Positions 24,690-34,515 of a stretch of 64,000 nucleotides of DNA are shown here, piece by piece. The stretch's first letter is position 1; every line of letters starts with the position of its first letter. The position numbers and the translations under genes were made by a program. Source of the stretch: Tetranychus cinnabarinus (taxonomy: Eukaryota; Arthropoda; Arachnida; Trombidiformes; Tetranychidae); the NCBI GenBank assembly GCA_022266195.1, contig WHVY01000006.1:434001-498000 (forward strand), in the 5' to 3' direction. The notes beneath the pieces are model-generated. The model saw only the letters and a list, made by a program, of their open reading frames with translations, had not been told where the DNA came from and did not search any database.

Positions 24690-25537
24690 TCAATGTTTAA
24701 CCTATGGTATAAAATAGAAAACAAAACTAATTATTAAAAAAATATTAATAGAAAACAAAATCAAGTCTAGAATGGGTTTAAAAGAATCATTACTTACCGC
24801 AAAGTATATAATTATTATAAGAGCTATTACAATTAAACCAATAATAATATTCACTCTCATATTTTGCCATTTCATCTTCCTTCCTAATCGTCTAGAGGAT
24901 ACTCTGAAATCTTCGGACTTGGATGATAGTAAGGCTAATGGAAAAAGATGAATGACAGGAAATTTAGACTTTGAACTCAAGAGTAATTAGTGTATTCTAA
25001 TATTACCAGATCTATCCTCTAAATGATCTAATTTTTGTCCACGATCCAGAATTTTAGATATATTTTCTTGCATCATGTTGGTTACTTGGGCCACTTGCTG
25101 CTGTACTTGATCGACTTTAGGTTGAGTCGATGTGCCAGGTTGAGAAAATGGCTGATCTCTGTAAAAGATAGAAATGACAAGAGATAGTTAAACATCAAAA
25201 CTGACAATGATCTACAATACAGAGAACGAGCAAGATGTCAATTTGTCAAGTGGATAGTAGAAACAAAGAGATTTGCAGTGGTAAAAATATTGAGATGAAT
25301 CGAGATAATATATGAGCCCATTCAAGGGCAATTCAATGAAAAAATTAAACGTACCTCTCTGGTGAAGATTCGACCTAAAATTTCCATGTCGTCGATAAGA
25401 ATGCGAATGAAAAATAAATATAAAAATACAATCAATTAATAAATACTATCATACTAGCAGCAGAAATAAATAAACAAATAAGATATACTTACATCAATGG
25501 CTTGGTAGTCAGCCTTGTTATGAGAATTGTCTGCCAT
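24690..25537 (-). CDS. VAMP: R-SNARE, synaptobrevin/VAMP family
   Basis: Vesicle-membrane R-SNARE that pairs with syntaxin and SNAP-25 type proteins to drive fusion. Five minus-strand exons join in phase: 25493-25537, 25355-25374, 25007-25158, 24798-24934 and 24690-24701 (121 residues). A short N-terminus leads into the SNARE motif (about 36-95), with the zero-layer arginine at Arg61 in ILDRGQKL, followed by LEDRSALL. A basic-aromatic RKMKWQN stretch precedes the C-terminal membrane anchor (about 100-118), and only VKH follows it. Length fits the family. The last exon is just 12 bases, so its exact position is less sure. The promoter, exons 1-2 and the first part of exon 3 are shared with SDS22, the next gene upstream on this strand. 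Confidence 0.88.
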
Positions 25538-25745
25538 TTTTTCTTTAGTGATTATGAGAAAGAGTTCTTGATGAAATTCACTCACTTGAAATTAAATACA
25601 GTAATTGAAGATTCACAGGAATTAAAATTTGAAAGATTATGGAGTGATATATTGTAAGATCAGCTTCAAAATACGCCTTTATTTATTTTAACAGTATGCA
25701 TTTGAGCATTTGAAAGACAGCTGATCACAGATGGCAGGTAAAGCA
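25538..25745 (-). promoter_or_regulatory. VAMP promoter/5' UTR, duplicated at SDS22
   Basis: The roughly 130 bases before the VAMP ATG (25538-25670) are almost identical to 27972-28105 before the SDS22 ATG. Weaker similarity continues to a shared CAGCTGATCA near 25725 and 28151. I infer that both genes use copies of one promoter; no core element is identified. Confidence 0.7.
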
Positions 25746-25747
25746 GT

Positions 25748-26014
25748 TTATCTGATGATGACTAAGTTTGTTAATTTTTCGTTTAAATTTCTATTTATCA
25801 AGCTCATTTTGATATCATTAGGAAAATGTTGCCCGTAAATGCTGAAATCGCCGAAACCAGATCTTTTTAGCTGTGGATACCAAGAGACATTAACCATATT
25901 GTTATTACTCGGAAGGAATCGATTGAGCATAATTACTTTTGAATGGTTTGCTTTGTTGATCAATGATCTTTGTTGAGTAAAGGGCAAAATATTGAACTCA
26001 TAATTTAATTTCAT
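25748..26014 (-). other. Unassigned open frame between VAMP and SDS22
   Basis: An open frame of about 88 codons from an ATG near 26014, with protein-like composition (for example FGDFSIYGQHFPNDIK). I do not recognise it and see no homologous copy in the window. It could be a remnant of an older gene or element, or chance. Low confidence that it is expressed. Confidence 0.2.
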
Positions 26015-26136
26015 CAATTGAGTCACAAAAGAAAATATTAGACAATAGTTACATGGAAAGCAATAGAACGTTGATGCACTTGATGAAAGGCAATCATTTA
26101 AAACATGATATTATTTTATTATGTTTTTATTCGATT

Positions 26137-26492
26137 GATAAATCATGTTGTATTGTTCACACAGTTTCTACAACAAACTGTATGAATCACAACAAAAGAT
26201 CTCTATTCCGATCAAGAGTAAGCTTTTGTGTAAAATAACAGATTAACATGTTAGTATTCATCGTTAGACTTGAATTAAATTGATAAACACAATTGGTCAG
26301 GATTATAACAATATATTTGAGGATAAATTTTCTTCAAGAGGAAAATATAAATACAAGTGATCAAAAATTAGTGTTTTAATCGCAAGCCCTTTAGAATCAA
26401 ACTCGCTATCTTTTACATTTCAAGATTATGAAAAGCAATTTAACATTAGGAAATCAATATTCAACGGCTGGAAGATGCTTTTCAATAGATGA
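26137..26492. repeat. Dispersed repeat, copy 1
   Basis: About 350 bases, colinear with 49052-49382 in the same orientation. The shared parts include the stretch around GTTGTATTGTTCACACAG and the block near TTAGACTTGAATTAAATTG. It has no coding capacity. It lies just beyond the 3' end of SDS22. Possibly a short interspersed or MITE-like element; ends are not sharply defined. Confidence 0.75.
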
Positions 26493-26599
26493 GACTTTGC
26501 TTAAGTAATGATCATTATTACTCTAGTGCGATGAAGGAAGATGCTGTCTTAAAATGGACTTAGAATGGTTTATATCACGATCAAGATATTTTAATTCTT

Positions 26600-27971
26600 T
26601 CAGTTTTTGCACAGAAGAGCATCAATTTGTTTGAGATGTGGTGCAAGCAGTACGATCTTCTTACGATACATTGGATCATTTGCAATCGGGTTTCGTTCGA
26701 AGTAAACTGTTTCCAGTTTGGGGAAATTTTTCAGAATTTCCAAATCCTTCCATGAACTTATTTTATTGTCATTGGCCCAAAGTTCCAGAAGATTGATCAA
26801 GTGGCCGATGTTTTCCAATCTTTCAATACGGTTGTTGGATATGTCCAGGTTTTGAAGATTAATATTGTTGGTTAAATTTTCAATCTTTTCAATACCATTG
26901 TGTGATACATAAATTTCCTCCAAATTTTTGAGCTCGTCCAGGCCTTCAATCTTAGTTAATCGATTTGACTGGATACTAAACAGTTTCAAATTCTCTAATT
27001 TGTCCAGGTTCTGTAATCTGGTGATTTTGTTTTTACCCAAAAACAAGGAATGCAGATTTTTCAGGCAATCCAAATTTTCAATCACTCGTATTTTGTTAGA
27101 GCCCAGTTCAAGCGTTTCCAGATTGACGAGATTATCTAGATTCTCTATTTTTGAAATACGATTGTTTATCAAATACAGTTTCTTTAGATTTACCAAATTA
27201 TTGAGATTCTCAATTTGCGTGATTCGATTAAATGATAGATCCAAAATCCTACAAAATCAAAAGTAAAATAATCGTATCAAGTTATAAGAAAATGAGAAGA
27301 GGACTGAAAATACTTACTCCAAATTGACCAGCGAATCAAGGTTTTCTATTTTCGTTATCTGATTGTCATATAACTCCAATTCTCGAAGAGATGTTAATCT
27401 TTCAAGGTTTTCAAGTTTTTTGATAAGATTATTACGAAGACCAAGAGATTCAACATTTTCGAGAATTTCACATCCTTCAATTCTCTGGATCCGACAGTGA
27501 TTCAAATCAACAACAGTTTGATCAGGACTTAGAAAACTTTTCATGTCGGTATCGTCCTGATTTGTCTCACTTTTATCACTAGATGCATTTTCTATGAACA
27601 TATCGGTTACTGTTGTCCCTTGCTGTTGCGATTCTTCAGGTTGTGTGGTAGGGTCAACTGAGGTACAAGGTTTAGCGAATGAAACTCTGTAAAAGATGAA
27701 TGAGATGACAAGATTAGACAAAAAACTGACAGTGCTTTACGATATGTGCTTAGTCATGGACAGCTTCATGAAAAATTTTTTAACATACCTGTCTGGTGAA
27801 GATTCGACCTAAAAGTTCCATGGCATCGATGGGGATGTGAATGAAAAATAAATATAAACATACAATCAATTAATAAATACTATCATACTAGCAGCAGAAA
27901 TAAATAAACAAATAAGATATACTTACATCAATGGATTGATAGTCAGCCTTGTTATGAGAATTGTCTGCCAT
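26600..27971 (-). CDS. sds22: SDS22/PPP1R7, leucine-rich regulatory subunit of protein phosphatase 1
   Basis: PP1-binding scaffold of SDS22-type leucine-rich repeats, nuclear and cytoplasmic in other animals. Minus-strand exons 27927-27971, 27789-27808, 27318-27686 and 26600-27248 give 360 residues, about the length of human PPP1R7. From about residue 85 there is a regular array of 22-residue repeats with NxIxxIENL-type consensus (for example LYDNQITKIENL and LGKNKITRLQNL). The C-terminal cap carries LETVYFERNPIANDP and LKQIDA, matching the family end. The first 22 residues, encoded by exons 1-2, are nearly the same as those of the R-SNARE next door and are not a feature I know from other SDS22 proteins. 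Exon 3 then begins a poorly conserved acidic Ser/Asp-rich linker. Identity is certain; the odd leader is the point of interest. Confidence 0.95.
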
Positions 27972-28180
27972 TTTTTCTTTAGTGATTATGAGAAAGAGTT
28001 CTTGATGAAATTCACTCACTTAAAATTAAATACAGTAATTAAAGATTCACAGGAATTAAAATTTGAAAGATTATGGAGTGATATATTGTAAGATCAGCTT
28101 CACAACGTTATTGTATCAATTATATTTATTCCATTGAGAAAACAATTTACAGCTGATCAGTGTCGAGAGATGGCAGAAGC
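27680..28180. repeat. SDS22 copy of the shared VAMP/SDS22 leader block
   Basis: Covers promoter, exon 1, intron 1, exon 2, intron 2 and the start of exon 3. It corresponds to 25146-25745 at VAMP. Exon 1 differs at only a few positions and the promoter-proximal 130 bases are almost unchanged, while intron 2 is more diverged and shorter here. Confidence 0.85.
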
Positions 28181-28591
28181 AGCTAGAAATACTAAGCAAT
28201 TTAGATTAAGAAGGCGCTATCTATTGAATATAATTGCTACTTTGTCAAACTAAAACTAATAATTACACAGTTATCAATAACACTGATGCTATATTATTAG
28301 CTATTAAACATTTCAAGTTTGACAATTAATTAATTGTCTATCAATCAAGAGGCTTTAAAATACGTTTGTATGAAATAATTTGTAAATTTCAAGTTAAGTT
28401 GTTTCTTTGGAAACAAGTTTCACTAATTTGATCACGGAAGAAAATGTCTTTATTTCTCAAAAAAACAACCAACAAGCTGTAAGTTCAACTCGCTTTTCAG
28501 GAATTCAATTTTTCAAGTTTAATTCATTTACCTTTCTCAAACGTCTTCATTTCTGATTATTTATCAGCTTATTAATGGTTCAACATTTTCG

Positions 28592-28837
28592 CTATCTTTC
28601 TTTAGCATTTTTATTAAACAAGAAAAATCCATTCCAACTGGTTTCTATGACCAAATGCTGTTGAACAATCGTTTTGTTTCGCTGTCCTATTGGCCATGAT
28701 TTGCTCTTCACTCTCCGATTTGGTCTTGGATCTTCAATTTGGTCTTCAATTTGTTCTTCGATCTTGGATGACAAGCATTCAGCTGTGAAATGGGACTCCA
28801 GAGCCTCAAATAACAACAAATTCATTTTGAAATTAAC
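28592..28837 (-). other. Possible exon of an unidentified minus-strand gene
   Basis: An acceptor-like TTTCAG precedes an open frame of about 80 codons read on the minus strand, with an internal ATG at 28825 and a stop at 28592. The product is acidic then basic (EEQIEDQIEDPRPNRR) and unrecognised. No partner exon was found upstream toward 29000. It could be a gene remnant. Confidence 0.2.
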
Positions 28838-30607
28838 CTGAAATGAGCTTTCAAATGCTGTTTTATCTCAAGTTCAGATTCATCTCAAAGATTCCTTACT
28901 GGCTTCACAAGTCCCGCACATAATCACAAATCTGACCGTCAAACAGACCAGTCATGAATATTCCAGCACTGCAACAGTCTTTTTAGTCTACACGTTACAT
29001 GAGATCCAGAATGGCATTGATTTTTTCAATAAATAATATTTTTGGTGCGTCCTTTCCACTAAATTGAGGAGATCAGCAGTTAAATTGATGCAAAAGAACC
29101 AAAAAAAATATATTATAACTTACAATTCAATTATTATTATTATTAATATTTTGGTAACTGAAACCAAAAATGAGATTCATCTTCCAACAAATGCTTTCCA
29201 GGCTAAAAAAGGACTTTTGCCTCATCAGTTTGCTGCCATTGATTTGTGAAACTGGACTCAGCTGTTGACAATCAAACAAAATTGAATTTTTTCATTGAAT
29301 GATGATTTGAAACTACAATTTTGGCCTTTCAAATATCCATTACTAATAATAGCAGCTGCTAACGAGAAAAGCGGAAAAATTTATTTTCGTGTCTAAACAA
29401 AGACAATTGTGTCAATTGTTTCGATTTTTCAGACTTTTTGACCTCAAAATTGCAAGATTAAGCATCTAATTATGACTAGAACTCAATCGAATGTCAATTT
29501 GTTTAATTAATGTTTCGACTTTTGCCTTTATCTGTCAAATGAAAATTAAAAAAAACATTCTGATTTAAGATGTGACATTAAAGTTGATTTTATTTTTTGA
29601 TGTAACATAGAAGTTTGAAAATTAATTTCACTCATTGCTGTCTCTTCACTCTGTTAACCTTGATTTAATTTACTAATTAAATGGGATGAACGGAAGGAAT
29701 TTAATGAAACATTTAAAGAGTCAAATTGTCACCAATTTAATAACAAACATCAATCTAGATCATGGTTAATATTTGTTTCATTTAATGTCACATTCAAGAA
29801 TCATCTTCACATTATCATTCAAATCATGGTCAATCTAACAATCATTGGCTGTTATGGTTGTAAGTTATAAGGATGATTAAGACGATTATCATGTTAATCA
29901 TGAAGATGTTAATGATTTACTCAACAAATTCATATCGTTTCCTCTTCCGAATCAAAATAGTTATTTCATTCAATTAGCACTTTCATTGACAACAATCTCA
30001 ATGTCAATCCAAAAGCAAAGATTGTCATTAACAATTAGAATCACAATTTGATCATACAAATGTAATCAGTTGATGACACAAATCAAAAACATGAATCTAA
30101 TTGCAATCCAAAAAAAACATTGAAAAACATTGAAAAATATTGATTGCTAAAATAACAATAATTTAACACCAATTTGACATGAATCGTGTTAAAACTAATG
30201 TTAATAATACTGACAATAGTAACAATTAAAAAGGGAAAGTAGATTTGAATTACAATTGCAATTACAACTTCAATGCCATTTAAGGCTATTTTCATTATTA
30301 CACCCAAATATTGACCAACTTATTATTGTATTGATTGGGATTTTTGTTCAATTAACAATCATCAAATTACAATTACAATTGCTATTAGCAGTTTAACTTC
30401 ACTTTTCCTCTAAAAGATTACAATTTAACTTGATTTGGGTTTCACTTTTCATTCCATATTTGATTTAACCTTTTCTTCATTTTCATTGTCAACATTTAAT
30501 GTCTATTACTGGTCAACAATTAAACATGTTGACTATTTGGTCTTCTTCTAGTTTTTGTTTATTACCTAAACATGGGATTCACCTTTGGTTGGATGTTCAT
30601 CATGAAT

Positions 30608-31563
30608 CTTAAGCAGAATCTAAGAAATTGAAATATCAATGACTTTTAACAATCAGAGGGAAGAATGATGTTAATTTGAAAAACAAAACACTTGCATTAG
30701 AGATGCAAAGAGATGCAATAAGGAATCGCTATTTTGTATATTTTAATTACCATAATAGTTTAATGATAAGACAATGGTTGTTGCAAGTGGTTGATCAACA
30801 GGACTGTTAACAGGTTGTTCATTGAACTGGACACAACTGTAATCACCATAGATGAATCAAACTATTGGTTGAATGAACTGGATATTTCATTTTTACTTTA
30901 ACTCTCTTCCCTTTTCAATCTCACTTTTACTTTCAGTCTTTTTAATCATTATGTTGATTTAAATCTTACTAATTCATCTTTAAGGTTAGATTGCCATCTA
31001 TGGAGCCAACTTTAACCTTTTCTAGTATTAAATAATATGATTAATATGATTAATATGATTAACTTAGTAACAAATTGTTGCTGAAAAAAGGTGAAGCTGA
31101 TTCTTGATGAGATCACGAACGGTTTAACCTTAAAGATGAATTAGTAAGAAGTGAATCAAAATAATCATTAAAAAAAGTGAAAGACTGAAATTATAAAGTG
31201 AGAGTGAAAAAAAGGAAGAGAGTTAAATATCCAGTTCATTCAACCAATAGTTTGATTCATCTATGGTGATTACAGTGTATTTTAATTTAATCATTTTGCT
31301 TGTGTCCAGTTCAATGAACAACTTGTTAACTTATTTGATGTTGATCAACAACTTACAACAACCATTGTCTTATTAAACATCATTAATTTTATACTATTAT
31401 GGTAATAATGAGCAAAATACAAAATAGTCATTCCTTATTCCCTTCCATCTCTAATGCAAGTGTTTTGTTTTACAAATTGCATTCTTCTTCCTCCTTCTTG
31501 ATTGTTAATTGTTAAAAAGTCATTGATATTTCAATAAAATCTTTATTAGATTCTGCTCAAGAG
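30608..31563. repeat. Large imperfect inverted repeat (arms about 380-440 bp)
   Basis: Left arm 30608-30987 and right arm 31125-31563 are reverse complements with small insertions and deletions. Shared landmarks include AAACACTTGCATTAGAGATG on the left and its complement near 31460, and the AACTATTGGTTGAATGAACT block near 30860 and 31240. A spacer of about 137 bases contains three tandem copies of ATGATTAAT. A transcript would fold into a long hairpin. No open frame is seen. Confidence 0.88.
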
Positions 31564-32597
31564 TCAACAATTTGAATCAAGTCAAAGTCAAATGAAAAAA
31601 TCAAAATTAGCCTTTGAAGTCAGTCTTTAAAATTAGCTCTTCTTCATGTCTAAAGTCTAAGTTCATTCAGCCTTTGAATCCAAACCGGACGATCGCTTAT
31701 TTGAGGTCATATTACGGCTAACATCGTTTTTGCTTGCCTGCATCAAGCATCAGAAGAAACCTTTTCTGTTGCAGCAACACGAGAAAACGAATGAGTTTGA
31801 AATTGAATCGATGAAGCCACTGATTTTAGATGAATCTTTCGTTGGGCAAAATCTTGATTTCTGGGTTTTTCAATCTTAAATTAGACTTGATGTTAGACTT
31901 TGGCTCGCTTTTGGCGTCTAAAAGGCCTGAAGCCCGAAATTTTCCCAAAATGGTCAAGTCTAAGGTAGAGAGTGAATTTTGGTCTAATGTCTAATCATTT
32001 TTAGGTGAAGTCTAGATTTTTAGAAGCTCTATTCATTATAAACATGGATGAATATAATTTATTGTATCTTCGTAAGCTCCTTGAACCATTTGCATTAAGA
32101 TTCCAGTACTATACTAACAATGTCAAACCTCTTCATCCTTCATTTTTGCTTCTTTTTTATCACCTTCAAGGTAGCTTCAATTCAAGGTGACTTGCATCAA
32201 CCATTTGTTGAGATTAAAAATCTCAATATGTCGTTATATAAGACGTGGTGTGCCATCACGCATTCTTATCTTCTTTCCTTGATTCTTTCAATTTAAAAAA
32301 TTAGTCTCGATTCGAGGAATTGAGATTTGATGGAAGTCACCTTCAATCAATCAAGGTTTAATATCAATAATTATTTTCATTTCAGTTGCTTCATTGCCCA
32401 TTTCTCTATGATCATTATCGTACACACACAAAAAAAGCAGCTGGTGTTGAAGATGATAATAGTGAATTTTCATGGCTATATTGGTTGAGGTGGTTGTTAC
32501 GCCGATGAAGATGAACACAGTAGCATAAAACAAAATAATGATAAAGTTGAATGTAAAGCAAAAAGGTCAGCTTAAACTACTGGGTGGCAGGAAAAAG

Positions 32598-32992
32598 ACA
32601 TTTGAAACATTTCAAATTGCAATCACACATCAGGTTTTGCAATTTAATTACACTTTTATAAAAAGAAGATTCAATTCAATATCTTTTGGCACTATTATCG
32701 TAATTTTGAGACACATAGAAAGCGCACATTGATTTTAGGGAAAAGCACAAAAAATGAAAACATTGTAAAGGGTTTAACATGTTAAGTCTATGGGAGATTA
32801 ACCGTCTTTTTCAATGTCAATTTTCCCATAAGACGACGACCAGGCTTCTAGTAATGTTTCCTAAAAATGGATCGCTTTCCATGTGTCCCAAAATTACGAT
32901 AATAGAACCAGAAGATATTGAATTTCTTGAAAGAGATTTTCTTTGAAAAAAATGACTTGACGAGCGATTCCAATTTGAAATGTTTCAAATGT
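32598..32992. repeat. Second imperfect inverted repeat (arms about 140-150 bp)
   Basis: Left arm about 32598-32747 and right arm about 32853-32992 are reverse complements with gaps. The best stretches are ACATTTGAAACATTTCAAAT at the outer ends and CTATTATCGTAATTTTG with its complement in the middle. The spacer is about 105 bases. The short frame at 32538-32732 lies largely in the left arm and is not a gene. Confidence 0.85.
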
Positions 32993-33432
32993 TTCTATCA
33001 CCTTGTATACTTGTCAATAAAACAAATTAAAACTAAATTGCCTCAATAGAATGGTTTCAAATTTTTCCCGATTCTCATAACTGGCAAATTTGGCAATAGA
33101 TTAAGAGTGACTGCCAAACAAATCCCATAAATTTGGCAGGTAAAAAAGTAGGAAAATTTCAGTAAATGAACAACTGTATAGGAATTATTGAAAACCTTTA
33201 AGGATTGAGGAAATAAGGCTTCAAGTTTATTTCATCTTTAAGAAGATAAGGTTTCCTAACTGCAATAGATGGCGTTAACTGTAACTCGATCTTATGACTT
33301 AACATGCGTAAAGAAGTTCTCAACAGGTAAATTTCCACAGGAGTAATTAACTAATTAATCAGTGTTTTACCAATTAAAAATTAATCTAATTTAGTGCTAA
33401 TTTGTTAAGATTCACCTGCTGAATCCAACGAT

Positions 33433-34515
33433 ATGACCATCGAGGTCATTGATCATGAAACCAGAGCTCTAAAGCTCAGTGAACTTTTTGTGACCAATGC
33501 CCTTAGCATTGACATGCTGCCTTGCCTTAATAACAACGTGGTGGTAGACTCAAGATTTGTTATTAACTCCTTTAATGCAATCTTTGATGAAATGGCTTCT
33601 TATATGAGAGTTGCCGACAAGAAGAAATTTGAGAAAAACTTCCCATCTATCAAGGAAATATTTGCCAGATCTGTAACCGAAGCAGTTAATAAGGATATCA
33701 GTGATAACAACATCAATAATGCTCTCAAGACCATTCACCAGGAACTAAAAGAGGTCAAATCCCAGATCGATAATGTTGGTCTTAATACCAAGACATCTAA
33801 TTCAATATCTTATGCAGATGTAGTAAAGACCAAACCGAAGAAGAAATGTGTTTACTTTAAGCCCCAAGAAGATCAAACACTAGAGGATGTGGTGCAAGAA
33901 GTATCCAAAATTATTAATCATGACAAAAAACTTCAGGTTCAAGATATAGTAAAGGCTGGTAAGTCAGTCAAGATAACATCAACACAAGAAGACTTTATAT
34001 CTAAAGCTACTCTGGTACACTCCAAATTGGGAAATAAAGCTACCTTAGAAGAAGAGAAAAAGAAGGACCCGATGGTTAGAGTAATTGTCAGAGCTGAAGC
34101 ACTAGAAGATGTAGAGAGTTTCAGGTTGAGGAATAATCTTGATGGTGATGACAGCATCAGAGAGCTACAAAGAAAAGAGTTTAAATCTAAGAGAGGAATA
34201 GATTTAGTTAGATTAATTTATAGACTTTCTCCACAGACCTTTACTAAAATCTCAAATCAGGGTATTCTCTATTTCAACGGAGAAGCGACCAAAATAAAAG
34301 TCCATTATATGGTATCAGTTTGTACCAAATGTTGGTCAACTGGACACAAGAAAAGCAACTGTGATCAACAGATCTTTGTCCCAACAGACAAAGATAAATG
34401 CTTGATGTGCCAGAAACGTACACTTCCCCATGAGCATTCAACCTTTTCGAAAGACTGTCCATTGCTGTCGAAGCTATTTAACAAGGAGAGAAAAAACACG
34501 AAATTCAATGTTTAA
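33433..34515 (+). CDS. Retrotransposon ORF1, nucleocapsid-like protein
   Basis: RNA-binding ORF1 of a non-LTR retrotransposon, 360 residues from the ATG at 33433. The N-terminal half is rich in charged and aliphatic residues and includes a probable coiled-coil (around NALKTIHQELKEVKSQI). The C-terminal part has zinc-knuckle-type clusters: CTKCWSTGHKKSNC (C-x2-C-x4-H-x4-C), then CLMCQKRTLPHEH with a following cysteine. These resemble the gag-like knuckles of R1- and Jockey-type elements. The stop overlaps the ORF2 start by 8 bases (ATGTTTAA at 34508), which suggests coupled termination and re-initiation. The frame is complete. Confidence 0.88.
   Translation: MTIEVIDHETRALKLSELFVTNALSIDMLPCLNNNVVVDSRFVINSFNAIFDEMASYMRVADKKKFEKNFPSIKEIFARSVTEAVNKDISDNNINNALKTIHQELKEVKSQIDNVGLNTKTSNSISYADVVKTKPKKKCVYFKPQEDQTLEDVVQEVSKIINHDKKLQVQDIVKAGKSVKITSTQEDFISKATLVHSKLGNKATLEEEKKKDPMVRVIVRAEALEDVESFRLRNNLDGDDSIRELQRKEFKSKRGIDLVRLIYRLSPQTFTKISNQGILYFNGEATKIKVHYMVSVCTKCWSTGHKKSNCDQQIFVPTDKDKCLMCQKRTLPHEHSTFSKDCPLLSKLFNKERKNTKFNV

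Larger units (their letters stand above)
28838..33331. other. Gene-free AT-rich region with large inverted repeats
   Basis: About 4.5 kb with no supportable coding sequence. Two long imperfect inverted repeats (30608-31563, 32598-32992) are its main structure. Several short open frames inside it lack domain content and fall within the repeat arms or in simple AT-rich DNA. Confidence 0.65.

Noticed and set aside
26928..27266. Plus-strand frame opposite SDS22
   Set aside because: It is the antisense of the leucine-rich repeats, which produce regular open frames on the other strand.
32005..32732. Short plus-strand frames between the two inverted repeats
   Set aside because: Non-AUG or weak starts and no domain. 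One lies largely in an inverted-repeat arm.
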